A stretch of 53,147 nucleotides of DNA, taken from Aplysia californica. Taxonomy: Eukaryota > Mollusca > Gastropoda > Aplysiida > Aplysiidae. The translations under genes were made by a program, and so were the position numbers. Shown here one piece after another: positions 45,050-53,147 of the stretch (the stretch's first letter is position 1; every line of letters starts with the position of its first letter). The stretch spans positions 146,209 through 199,355 of the forward strand of contig NW_004798104.1 of assembly GCF_000002075.1 (NCBI RefSeq). Reading direction: 5' to 3'. The notes under the pieces were generated by a model. It was not told the DNA's origin, did not search any database, and saw only the letters and a program-made list of their open reading frames with translations.

Positions 45050-45345
45050 CCTCCATTACTTTTAATCTCCTTGCCCTATCCATAACCCTAACCCTACTCC
45101 TGACCTAATAATCCTACCCCTACACCACCTAACCCTATCCCTAGCCTTCCATACTTAATCATAGTGGTCGCTCGTTACGGCACGGAAGTCGGCGCTTTTT
45201 CGGTAGTTCCCACCCCGCATTTGTTATTCGCCGGTACTGGCCCCAAGAGTAGGGGGGTTTCAGGGGGGCTTGCCCCCCTGACCTAATAAAAACATGGTGG
45301 GGGGTTTCAGGGGGGCATGCCCCCCTGAATTTTACCACAATTTAA
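45050..45345 (+). repeat. Repeat family C, copy 3
   Basis: A cctaaccctatcc-rich start is followed by gtggtcgctcgttacggcac, cggtagttcccacccc and ggccccaagagtagg, then two ggtttcaggggggc…gcccccctga units. The isolated ccctaa motifs resemble telomere repeats but are part of this family. Confidence 0.75.
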
Positions 45346-45756
45346 TGTTTTGCAGTTGTTTGGTTTGATATCTTAGCTTGCCGCGAATCAAACGTATATA
45401 TAGATCTAGATGTAGATCTAGGTCAGGCTCAATCAAATAACTTTATAAGGGGGGTGGGAACTACCCATTATTTGTTACAAAATTGTTAATTTTCAAGGTC
45501 TGAAAGCATTCCAACAATACGCTTCGCCATTGCAGTGAATCATGCGAGATCTATAATAATGCAAACGAAACCAACAAAGTTTCTACCTTCCTCACAAAGT
45601 CGCATAAAAATTGTAATGTATCTTACTAGGGCTAGGGGCCTATTGTTTTGAATGCTGTAATGGCTGTAATGTTTACGGAAGTGGCGCCGAAGCACAAGCC
45701 AGAATTTCTTCCAAGTGCATATACGTTTACAAAACAATTGTACTTTAAACCTTTCC

Positions 45757-45791
45757 ACAGAATTCTACACTTAGTGTAGAATTCTGTGAAC
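45757..45791. repeat. Perfect hairpin, cacagaattctacac arms
   Basis: Fifteen-base arms cacagaattctacac and gtgtagaattctgtg flank a TTA loop. The same hairpin arms occur inside the repeats at 4306-4351 and 43673-43718, where the loops are longer. Confidence 0.9.
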
Positions 45792-46027
45792 CTTTCCTAC
45801 AGTATTCTTTGGTGTAAACTATTTATATACCATATTATGGGTAAAGACTGTATGAAATTACATTATTTACGAATACACAATGAGAAAAACATTGCACATA
45901 TTCTGGAACCACCTGATGAAAAAAATAGGCCTATTAAGTTGCTGAGGGTAGCCTGTAGCCAGTAGCCAAGTTGTATCAAATTGGCATTTCTTCAAAAAGT
46001 AATCATTTCGCTGTTTTATTTTTCACA

Positions 46028-46048
46028 ATAATGATAATAATAATAATA

Positions 46049-46103
<55 letters not shown>

Positions 46104-46105
46104 TT
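46028..46105. repeat. (TAA)n microsatellite
   Basis: About 26 TAA units with one AAT shift. Confidence 0.96.
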
Positions 46106-46730
46106 AATAATAGTAGTAATAAAAGTGAAATATTTTAAAGATTCTTTTTTAAATTCCTCTCTGCTTAAAATTATTCTGAAAAAAAAAGACAAAAGGATAA
46201 ACTAACCCGATTTTCCTGCAAAGCATAATAAAATATAATTATTAAAGATGGCTAGAAATCAGAATTGGTGCACAGTTCTGCTACTAGTATCAAGGCTAGC
46301 CGTACTTAATATGAATAATGATGACTAGACTTACAATGATAAAAAGAAGAAAAACAAATAGGCCTACTGAATAGTAAATATAAATCTCTTTCGGATCACC
46401 CCCCCCCCCCCCCCCCCCCTCCCGTTGGGAAGAGAATAACATTTTATTCCCACAGTGGGGATAATAGAAGAAAACTAAATTAACCTATGTTCTTGTGAAC
46501 CCTCGGCTATTTTTTACTACGGTCCGTGTGTTCTTTTGCGCATGATTTAGTTTTACTTTCATTCCTATTTTTGGCCCTAATTTCTCTTTGCTTTCATCAA
46601 TTTGATATGAGAAAAGCATTTTAAAAAGTGACATCCCCCCTAGCATTTCAAGCACTTTTGTTTGAATGTGCTCAATATTTCCAGACCCAATATAAAATTG
46701 TAGGGCCTATATGGGGACTGCCAGGTTATT

Positions 46731-47013
46731 GTCACAGGCCCAGTTAACGTTAGTCCCAGGCCCAGTTTGTCACAGGCCCAGTTTATCACAGGCCCAGTTA
46801 GTCACAGGACAAACTAAAGTTTGTCATATCAGTTATTCACTGGCCCAATTTGTCACTGGCCAAAAGAACATTAATCATTGTTTGAATTTTACTGAGTAAT
46901 TAAAATTGCTTTGATTCGCATAAAAAAGGAAGAAATATTGAACAATACAAACTGAATTGACATTTTAGAGGGATCACACTGGCCTGTGACTAACTGGGCC
47001 TGTAACTACAGGC
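46731..47013. mobile_element. MITE-like element with GTCACAGGCCCAG subterminal repeats
   Basis: About six units of gtcacaggcccagttt (16-bp period, decaying rightward) lie at 46731-46862. The inverse, ggcctgtgactaactgggcc followed by tgtaac, lies at 46981-47006. The middle is AT-rich. Direct repeats on one side and an inverted copy on the other suggest a small DNA transposon. Confidence 0.6.
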
Positions 47014-47213
47014 ACGCCTCCAAAAAAATAACCCATTTTCAGCTATATACGTATCCCCATTTTTGTAGTATGACCAAATAGGCGTTATTCGTATTAAGCC
47101 TACCACTAAAAATCCCTATGATTTCGCCATTTTGCAAACTATACAGCTGTCGAACAGGCCAACAGATGTTTGCAGAGAGTTATTTTCATGATTCCTTTGC
47201 CTGCTGAGACCAT

Positions 47214-47480
47214 ATGGTTAAGAATAAGATCAGTAGAGCAGCGAGAGCTTATATAATATTCGTTTTGAACCATAGATTTTTACACTACCAGAGGTTTAAA
47301 AAGGAGATAACTCTATGTATTGAAGACTTCCTCACCACCCACTCGTTTGTATTCGTAAATTTTGCAAAAGGTACTGAAATAATGTTAAAGTGCCCTTGCC
47401 TTAGTGACTTCTTTGGCGTCAAAGGTGGAAATGGTCCATCAGTTAAGGGCATTAAGAGAATGGGAACTAAAAATCCTTAG
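47214..47480 (+). other. Unrecognised open frame (88 codons)
   Basis: The frame runs …HYQRFKKEITLCIEDFLTTH … KGTEIMLKCPCLSDFF…. Its composition is protein-like rather than low complexity, and it lies just before another such frame. No family recognised. It could be a piece of an old mobile or captured element. Confidence 0.25.
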
Positions 47481-47778
47481 ATAAAACGACCACTTCAGGT
47501 CAAACACACACCGTTTGCACCCCAGGGTGCAGAATTCGTAGATGAGCCCCGAGACGTTTGTCCATAGACGATGCCTGCAGCAATGACTTTCCTACATCTC
47601 AACGGTCTGCAATCTCAAGGCATATCTTCATCAACGGCTTTACCATTTTCTCGTTCCCGAAACTATCAGAGGATAGATGTGTTCATGATTCCTCGATCGT
47701 CTTGAAAAGCGTGAATTTAACTTCCTCGATGACATAATTTGGTTCCTTGGAGAAACCCATATTCATCGTTCAGTTTAT

Positions 47779-48120
47779 ATGCTCCACAAATACTGTCTAC
47801 TTGGGCAACCCCCCGCCCCTTATATTGTCTCTAGAAACAGCTCCATACTGTATGGTTACAGGCGTGACGGCTTTGAATACTCCTGGTTGAGTGGATCCTT
47901 GTGTTTGGCCACCACTGACATTACGAACGACGCTTTCAAATGTGTCGAATCCAAAGGAGGACATATTAGAGGCCATATCGCGGTTCTCGGAATTCCAGAA
48001 TTAAAAAAAATATGGTTTAACTCTGTAGGAGAAAAGAAATATTGTTTAACGGTTGCAGATATGGAAAGATTTTATTTTTTTTTAAATAAAAGGAAGGGGT
48101 GGGGGGAGGCAATCATTTAA
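47779..48120 (+). other. Unrecognised open frame (113 codons)
   Basis: The frame has balanced, globular-looking composition: LLGQPPAPYIVSRNSS, GFEYSWLSGSLCLATTD, GGHIRGHIAVLGIPELKKIW, then VGEKKYCLTVADMERF before a stop. It is open for a further 30 codons upstream of its first ATG. I do not recognise the family. With the frame at 47.2 kb it may be the remains of one larger gene, perhaps from a mobile element. No splice sites were convincing. Confidence 0.3.
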
Positions 48121-48585
48121 TATGACTTTCCTTACAAGATCTTTTGAATTGGTGCATTTTGCATAGGTGGTTTTTATTAAAGCCATTTCCGTTTTCGAAA
48201 ATAAGTTTATTCTTTGTGGAATTAATGTCAAACAAATTCCTTTTGAATGAATTACATTTGTATATCTGTTTCAAATCACAACATTTTAGTACATGTACAC
48301 GTTTTGTGCGAGATATTTAGAAAAAAAAAGTTGTACAGTTTTGTTGGGGGGTTTTGTGGGGGGTTTTAAAATCACCCTGTATATTTTGCATTTCAAACAA
48401 AACCAAAATGTGCTTCATGACATGCTTGTATTTTAAACCTGAATGTACTAATGAAACCTCTGTACCCAACAGGTTTCGGTCAATAGGGCCTATCGTAAGT
48501 ATGGCTGGACTGGCAGGCTCGTACTTAAGGACGGCGCTAGAACCCCCAAACGCCCACATCATCGTCATCATTGCCTTTCTTAATT

Positions 48586-49591
48586 AACCTGGATCAGAAT
48601 ATAGGCCACGAACAAACACTTTCCACCTTTCCCTATCCTGGGCTAGTCGCTTGATGCCACTCCATGTCTTCCCACTTTTCTGTACATCCATTTCCGTGAT
48701 TCTTCTCCAGGTTTCACGAGGTCTTCCCCTTGATCTTCCAATCTAACACTTTCCTTGTTATACAGCTACTTCACTTCCTGAAAGTGTGTCCAATCTATCT
48801 CCAACGCCTTCTTCCCACCTAATCTCTGACCTGGCTCTGTCTCGTTCTACTTAATACTTCCTCGTTGGTGATTATGTCTGACACCTCAGACACTTGTTTA
48901 AGAAAACCCGGATCCTCTTTATGCACGTCTGAGATGCGTTCCACGTCTCACATCCATACAGCAAGACTGACTTCACATTTGGGTTGAAAATTCTCAGCTT
49001 TGTCCGTAGTGAGATATATCCATGATCCTCCAAATCCTGTTCAAAGAAATAAACGCAGTCTGTGTCTTTCCAATGCGGAACTTTTTTTCAGCGCCTGTTC
49101 CTCCTTCTCTGTCAATTCTGCTCCCAAGATAGATAGCAGAATGACACGGTGTCTTCTAGTGCATTTCCCTCTACTGTGACCTGCTTCTTTCGTAGTGCAT
49201 ATATCCTTAGGACTTTAGACTTTCCGGGGTGGATCCTCAATCCAACTGACTCTGATAGGCTGTTTAAATTTGTTGTATTTGCTTGCATCTGTGCCTGAGT
49301 GTGTGACAGAAACGCCAATAAGTCATCTGTAAAGTTCAGCTTAGGTCGTCCAACTGTGTCCATGGGGTCCTGTGTAAGCCGTTTCTGCGTCCTCAGGTGA
49401 TTGGTTTCCTTCATCAGCCGGTCGATTGTCAAGATAATAAAGAGGAAAGGTGATAGTAAACATCCTTGTCTCACACCGGTCTTGATGTCAAAGCTGTCAG
49501 TGAGCTGGCCATCATGTATAACCATAGCGCAAACATGGCAGTAACTCATTACGTAACACACCAGTTTAAAAAAAAAATGGACAAACATCAT
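48586..49591 (-). mobile_element. RTE-clade LINE, 3' half, decayed
   Basis: Read on the minus strand: GVRQGCLLSPFLFII (RT motif 4), then LNFTDDLLAFLSHTQAQMQ, where the usual FADD catalytic box is FTDD. Next come SVGLRIHPGKSKVLRI, ISLRTKLRIFNPNVKSVLLY and GCETW, then the C-terminal end with RGRPRETWRRITEMDVQKSG and the terminal VFVRGLYSDPG before TAA near 48588. The order and wording match RTE-type elements such as the schistosome SR2 group. Several in-frame stops and shifts (for example a Trp codon changed to TAG in the RWRWIGHTFRK block) show it is dead. The 5' half is missing. Confidence 0.85.
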
Positions 49592-49753
49592 CCAACCTAC
49601 ATCATCTTATTGTTATACGTACCTGCGTGTATCTGAATTTGAAATTCATAAGGTCGTAGGCCAACGAGCAAGGACGAAAAAAAAAAGCATTTACTGTTTT
49701 ATCGTCGAAGCCGAGACGATCAGAGAAGTTTAGTATAAGAACGTAGGTCGAAG

Positions 49754-49780
49754 CCAAGGAGTTTACAGTAAACTCCTTGG
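49754..49780. repeat. Perfect hairpin (13-bp arms, 1-base loop)
   Basis: ccaaggagtttac, A, gtaaactccttgg. It stands in a region with three ggtcgaagc-like motifs about 100 bp downstream of the tRNA 3' end. Confidence 0.9.
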
Positions 49781-49878
49781 TCGAAGCACATTGGATGTTG
49801 AATTACACTGCAGTAACGTTACATGTGCAGTGAGTCGGTCGCCGATAAAATTCAAATATTAATTAAAAACAAAATAAT

Positions 49879-49951
49879 CGCCCAACGTGGGGCTCGAACC
49901 CACGACCCTGAGATTAAGAGTCTCATGCTCTACCGACTGAGCTAGCCGGGC
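49879..49951 (-). tRNA. tRNA-Lys(CTT): tRNA-Lys(CTT)
   Basis: The reverse complement folds as a standard 73-nt cloverleaf. The acceptor stem is GCCCGGC paired with GTTGGGC (two G-T wobbles) and a G discriminator. The A box is TAGCTCAGTCGG, the anticodon loop is ACTCTTAAT with anticodon CTT, and the B box is GGTTCGAGCCC. The sequence is almost identical to animal cytosolic lysine tRNA genes. T-rich runs just downstream on this strand (about 49866-49875) serve as the polymerase III terminator. There is no intron and no encoded CCA, as expected in an animal nucleus. Confidence 0.97.
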
Positions 49952-50001
49952 GCTGCAATCAATCTTACGGGATCCATGTATTTCAGCAAGCAGTTCCACA
50001 C

Positions 50002-50003
<2 letters not shown>

Positions 50004-50074
<71 letters not shown>
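50004..50074. repeat. (CT)n microsatellite
   Basis: A perfect CT run about 50 bp upstream (on the minus strand) of the tRNA-Lys gene. Confidence 0.98.
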
Positions 50075-50076
<2 letters not shown>

Positions 50077-51169
50077 TTGTTATCTAGGTGTGTGTTTGTC
50101 TTTCTCTTTCCATCGAGGTCTCTGTAATTACTGAGTAACAAAAATTACCAGTCCAAATCAACCATCTGTTCAACTATTGTACTCTTCTCTGGTCTCTAGA
50201 TCTCTCATCTCATACAGTTTTGTAGGCTAATAAGGCACAGCTAGATCTAGTACAAATCTAAGATCGTGTGCGGTATCTTTAAGTTTTCTACTTATTAATT
50301 TCGATTATCTGATTCCGACTCGATATCTGGGCTCAGTCTAAAGAGGAACTGCATGGCCCAGACAAGAAATGAATGGGGCAGTACAAAAATAGGCCTACCA
50401 CCACAATATACCACCTTTCAGTAGGCCACGTGCAGATCAAAACTATTTCATCTTAGCCTACCAATTTTCCAATAGGGCTAACTCTTTTAACATACCCCCA
50501 ACTATGCCTATATTAAAACATTAAAATTGCTTTGAATTGAACGTTATATGATTGAAAACTATCGTTTGTAATATTATAGATATAGATTAGGTTTGCCCTG
50601 ATCAGTTTTGCCTACTTCATTCAATTTTGGTTCACAAAGATAGTCTTCCCCCATAAGAACCTCTTATATAACAAATTAATGTTATTATTATAACCTCTTT
50701 GTTTTTCCTTCACATAGGCCCCTACAGTGACATTTTGAACAGTTTGAAATTTAAAAGTAGTGTTACCAAAGATTCTCTTCTAGCGAATCTTATTTAAATT
50801 ATGGTGTTAGGCCTATTAAGAGTGGCTTTCATAATTCAAATATAAATCCTGGTGATGATAATTTTAGGCTATAGGCCCTAATCTTTTTATTCTAGATCTA
50901 GACCTGAATGATAAGACACGTGATTTTAATTTTTAAAAGTACCCTACTCGAATCGAACATTTATGATTTATGTGGCTTGGTTATGTACGATCAAAGATTA
51001 TACAAAATCTTTGGTACGATCTTTGGCTCGTTCGGTTTTTAGTTTTTAAGTTTAAGTTATTTTTTAAAACTAGATCTAGAATCTAGATCTAGATTTAGTT
51101 TTAGCAGAGACTCTTAAATAATTAAATACTCTCTGGTTTTAGTTTGGATACTTTTGAGGAACTCTTCTG
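50075..51169. other. Unassigned AT-rich sequence upstream of INTS2
   Basis: No gene recognised. It contains repeated taggcctac-type motifs and AGATCT tracts near 51069-51095. Confidence 0.5.
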
Positions 51170-51361
51170 TGTCTCGTCTCGCCTCTTTCTCCAATTCTCT
51201 CATCATGGCCGCAAACTTGATGTTCAAAGCGAAAGCTCGTTTGCCTTGAACCATGGCCCATGGTGTCAGGCTGCCTTCTCTCAATAAGTCTGTTTACCGT
51301 GTGTAACCCAGTCGATTAGAGGTCTTTCAGCGTTTTGTTATATTCCTTAATGTTGGTCATC
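51170..51361 (+). promoter_or_regulatory. Probable 5' UTR / promoter-proximal region of INTS2
   Basis: It is free of the repeat families seen elsewhere and has moderate GC content. The stretch before it (51000-51110) is AT-rich with AGATCT motifs. No TATA box at a convincing position was identified. The boundaries are approximate and inferred from position only. Confidence 0.3.
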
Positions 51362-51639
51362 ATGGCTGCTCCGGTGTCCCAGAAAGTATTTAAAGCCATG
51401 CAAACTATTGACACTACAGCTCTCAGTGAATGTTCAGATTCTGAACTGCGTCCTGTGTTACCGGGTTTGGTTAGATTGGCTCTCTGCGCACCGCTTGATG
51501 ATAGCGAAAACGGCAAGAAGGTTCAAAAGCATGTCCTTACCATCTTGTCTCGCCTTGAAGTAGTCAACAGTATTGTTGACATGCTTTCCATTGATTTTCA
51601 TGCTTTGGAACAAGATGTGAAAAAAGAACAGCAGCTCAG
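51362..51639 (+). CDS. INTS2: Integrator complex subunit 2, first coding exon (gene runs off the window)
   Basis: The exon encodes 92 codons plus two bases and stops at a textbook donor, ctcag|gtaagt. Conserved blocks match the INTS2 N-terminus closely: LRPVLPGLVRLALCAP at about 29-44, VVNSIVDMLSIDFHALEQD at about 67-85 and then KKEQQLR. In vertebrate INTS2 the same order is LR.LLPCLVRMALCAP, VNSIVALLSVDFHALEQD, KEQQLR. INTS2 is a scaffold subunit of the nuclear Integrator complex, which cleaves snRNA 3' ends and terminates paused RNA polymerase II transcripts. ATG 51362 is preferred over ATG 51350 because it has A at -3 and G at +4. The following intron contains tandem-repeat DNA and no recognisable second exon within the window. 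Confidence 0.9.
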
Positions 51640-51680
51640 GTAAGTAAATGTTTGTGTAGTGATTCAGATTTGGCTGATGT

Positions 51681-51799
51681 TAGGGGACTGTACGCCCCAA
51701 ATAGTGCTTGGCGCTAGGGGACCGTATGCCCCAATAGTACTTGGCGCTAGGGGACCGTACGCCCCTATAGTGCTTGGCGCTAAGGGACCGTAGGCCCGT
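51681..51799. repeat. 33-bp tandem repeat in INTS2 intron 1
   Basis: Units of taggggaccgtacgcccc plus atagtgcttggcgc start at 51681, 51715, 51748 and 51781. They begin about 40 bp after the INTS2 exon. Confidence 0.9.
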
Positions 51800-52622
51800 G
51801 ACTATTCGGACTGGAATCCGAATATGAAAAAAGGATGAAAGCACTATTCCCAGTGACACTGGGAATAGGCCCAGAAACTATTCCCAGTGACACTGGGGAT
51901 AGGACCAGAAACTATTCCCAGTGACACTGGGGATAGGCCCAGAAACCACTGGCAACAGGGCCAAGGGCAGAGTTGTTCCCAGTGTCACTTGGAATAGGCC
52001 CAGAAACTATTCCCAGTGACACTGAGAACTGAGAACAGACGGGCCAATTAGCCTTTGTTCCCACACTGATCTACCTGGGCATGATGATGGTGATGGGTTA
52101 CTAAATACTAGATCTCTAGACTATATCTAATTTAGATCTAGATTGTAGATCTAGATCTAGATATCTAAATAAACTAGATTCTGGTGAGAGTGGGAGTTAA
52201 AAAAAAAAAAGAAAAATAATGATCATTCTATGTTTGCTGGTTATTCAGTCGTAATTTAAATGTACATGTCTAGATCTCTAGATCTACATAGGTTACGGAT
52301 TTCGGAGACCACGGTACAGGACAGATAGAAATCCTTCCCGATTCTTCTCTCTTAAACAAGACCTAGATCTAGATCTGTACTCTACGGTCAAGTCTGAACC
52401 CTAAAAGTAAGAGAAGAGAACAAAAGTACTGAACTCAGTGAACTGACTGGAAGTGAGAAGAGAGTCTTTCAAGGCTGGCTACATAGTGCAAAGCCTTCTA
52501 ATTTTTTTATGCAAAAGACTTCCCTTGTCACCGGGAATAGTTTCTGTACCTATCCCCCGTGTCACTGGGAATAGTCAGCACTTCGATGAAAAAATGTTAT
52601 TCGGACTCTGATTCTTGTCCAG
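51800..52622. mobile_element. Non-autonomous element with inverted ends and hairpin tandem repeats
   Basis: The left end carries attcggactggaatccgaat followed by 34-bp units with the hairpin attcccagtgacactgggaa (51844-52036). The right end carries the same parts in reverse: cccgtgtcactgggaatag near 52557-52574, then gttattcggactctgattc. The matching inverted ends and subterminal repeats resemble non-autonomous DNA transposons. There is no coding capacity. It is inserted in INTS2 intron 1. Confidence 0.6.
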
Positions 52623-52715
52623 CATGACATCACTTCCGACTTCCTGTGACCCGTGACTTGGCTTCCTGTCCTGCCTCACTCATGACTCGCCTCAGCCTGG
52701 ATCACTTCGGGCAAA

Positions 52716-52850
52716 ATGGCGTTAAATTGTGCAGGAGCCGAGTTTTTATTTTATGATGAATTTGAGGCCAGCCTAAAAAATTATAGCGCTTCTAATAAAT
52801 GTTTATTTGTCAAGAGGTCATCAGAAGCAATTAAAGATGGCTCATTAGCA
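52716..52850 (+). CDS. Possible N-terminal exon of a ZSWIM1/3-like protein
   Basis: ATG in a strong context (aaaATGG) opens MALNCAGAEFLFYDEFEASL, then KNYSASNKCLFVKRSSEAIKDG. The pattern F-x-x-Y-x-x-F-x-x-x-L-x-x-Y-x-x-x-N-x-C-x-F resembles the N-terminal FAR1-like domain of ZSWIM1/ZSWIM3 proteins, which is widespread in mollusc genomes, often in transposon-derived copies. After about residue 45 the frame becomes low complexity (G/A/C-rich), so either a splice donor is missed or the copy is decayed. It lies on the same strand as INTS2 and inside its first intron, which favours a transposon-like or nested origin. Confidence 0.4.
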
Positions 52851-53147
52851 TGTGTCGGTGTCGGATGGGCGGCCTGCATAGGTGTGGCTGCGTGTGCCTG
52901 TCGGGGGGGGGGGGGCACTATCGGTCCGGGTGTTGAACGTCGTATCGTCAGTCCCCTCCCCCGCAACTGATAATTATTACAATAATAAGGCTAGTCTTGA
53001 CGTAGATCTACGTATGAATTGTGCGCTGGTCTATGGAATCAAAAGTTGCCGTATGCTCGGCTCTATACAGCATCACAACTTTTTCTTGGTAAACAATCGA
53101 GATGACACAGGCTTGTGTATTTGAACGAATCTGTCTTTTTTTTTTTT

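Noticed and set aside
51681-52036. CRISPR-like array of regular repeats
   Set aside because: Units are contiguous tandem repeats without unique spacers, in an animal intron.

Overview
The window is animal nuclear DNA: spliced genes with GT-AG introns, very dense microsatellites, SINEs, LINEs and MITE-like DNA transposons, and one assembly gap. The constant AGATCT-rich tracts, the gene content and the repeat style suggest a gastropod mollusc, perhaps a heterobranch. That taxonomic guess is inference only. Most open frames longer than 60 codons are chance frames in repeats.

Three host protein genes can be supported. (1) A complete-looking three-coding-exon claudin/PMP22-like tetraspan gene on the + strand (9641-13456). 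It has the W..GLW..C..C signature and two C-terminal PPxY motifs, and is followed by about 5.8 kb of AT-rich, repeat-poor DNA that may be its 3' UTR. (2) A multi-exon gene on the - strand (41390 to 28479) hidden among repeats. Its small exons keep frame across every junction and encode a short coiled-coil protein that resembles the inner-kinetochore subunit CENP-Q. (3) The first coding exon of Integrator subunit 2 (INTS2) on the + strand (51362-51639), whose remainder lies beyond the window. A tRNA-Lys(CTT) gene lies on the - strand at 49879-49951. A possible first exon of a ZSWIM1/3-like protein begins at 52716.

Layout: 1-9 kb holds microsatellites, a tRNA-derived SINE, a palindrome-rich repeat with an internal duplication (about 4.17-4.96 kb) and a hAT-like element with an 8-bp target duplication (5918-7302). 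9.6-19.3 kb is the claudin-like gene, with a TA-flanked mariner-like element in intron 2. 19.4-24.1 kb is a dense cluster of one short SINE-like family. 24.3-41.4 kb is the CENP-Q-like gene, its introns packed with foldback MITEs (one interrupted by a retroposon), a decayed transposase-like gene, a TTAA-flanked piggyBac-like element, and an I-superfamily LINE with RNase H that contains the 678-bp gap. 41.5-49.6 kb is intergenic repeats, two unrecognised frames and an RTE-type LINE 3' end. 49.9-53.1 kb holds the tRNA, the INTS2 start and a non-autonomous element built from hairpin tandem repeats.

The genes do not form an operon or pathway: one is a membrane protein, one a kinetochore-like protein and one an snRNA-processing factor. 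The main value of the window is the CENP-Q-like gene model and the structured non-autonomous elements. No undescribed multi-gene system was found.
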